A program made the position numbers and the translations under genes. The notes under the pieces were generated by a model, which was given only the letters and a program-made list of their open reading frames with translations, did not search any database and had not been told where the DNA came from. From an archaeon (GTDB lineage: Archaea > Thermoproteota > Nitrososphaeria > Nitrososphaerales > Nitrosopumilaceae): DNA of 5,679 nt. Of the stretch, positions 5,614 through 5,679 are shown in pieces. The stretch lies in assembly GCA_021824845.1 (NCBI GenBank), contig JAKAJY010000089.1:1-5679 (forward strand). Direction: 5' to 3'. Numbering within the stretch: position 1 is the stretch's first letter; the number at the start of each line of letters is the position of its first letter.

Positions 5614-5679
5614 AGGGATCAATTAGCCGCTCCTGATTCTGCAGCAGTATGATTCTTGAGGCAATACTCTCATCCATTA
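5585..5679 (-). CDS. C-terminal end of an unrecognised minus-strand gene (5' end off the window)
   Basis: One minus-strand frame stays open from the window edge to a TAG at 5585-5587. Its visible 30 residues start at a Met (MDESIASRIILLQNQERL...) and end in FIAAYAQTS. The Met at the edge may be internal, since the frame could extend upstream. The mix of a charged helix-like segment and a short tail looks like a protein C-terminus. A convergent arrangement with a small 3' overlap (29 nt here) has a precedent at kae1 in this window. I do not recognise the family. Because it is so short, a chance open frame is possible. Confidence 0.4.
   Translation of the reverse strand, partial: MDESIASRIILLQNQERLIDPFIAAYAQTS

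Overview
The window looks like a stretch of chromosome from an ammonia-oxidising archaeon or a relative (Thaumarchaeota/Nitrososphaerota). The evidence is an archaeal-type archaeosine transglycosylase, separate Kae1 and Bud32 genes, a Fap7-type kinase and a Ygr210-type GTPase. Coding is tight, with leaderless-looking starts, and GC is roughly 40% on the lines I sampled. The genus is not determinable from this; the GC would fit something like Nitrosotenuis or Nitrosotalea, which is a guess.

Layout. On the minus strand, positions 1840 down to 1 hold a two-gene unit: a Fap7-like adenylate kinase followed 4 nt later by tgtA, whose 3' end runs off the window. A 74-nt divergent promoter region separates this from a plus-strand pair, a Ygr210/YchF-type TGS GTPase and kae1, with a 3-nt gap. 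kae1 converges with, and overlaps by 7 nt, a small minus-strand gene for a GRAM/PH-like protein. A second very short divergent promoter region (39 nt) then leads to the plus-strand pair bud32 and an RdgB/HAM1-type XTP/dITP pyrophosphatase, which overlap by 17 nt. The last 95 nt carry the C-terminal end of an unrecognised minus-strand reading frame that overlaps the pyrophosphatase gene. There is no gene-free stretch over 100 nt, and I see no tRNA, rRNA, insertion sequence, CRISPR array or long repeat.

How the genes fit together. The theme is translation quality. TgtA starts archaeosine formation at tRNA position 15. Kae1 and Bud32 are two KEOPS subunits that make t6A37. Fap7-like kinases mature the small ribosomal subunit, and the TGS GTPase is a predicted ribosome-associated factor. 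The pyrophosphatase cleans non-canonical purines from the nucleotide pool. All are conserved housekeeping genes. I find no convincing undescribed system. The points most worth a second look are the bacterial-like metal-site signature in Kae1, the GRAM/PH-like gene set between kae1 and bud32, the Walker A variant in the kinase, and the two compact divergent promoters.
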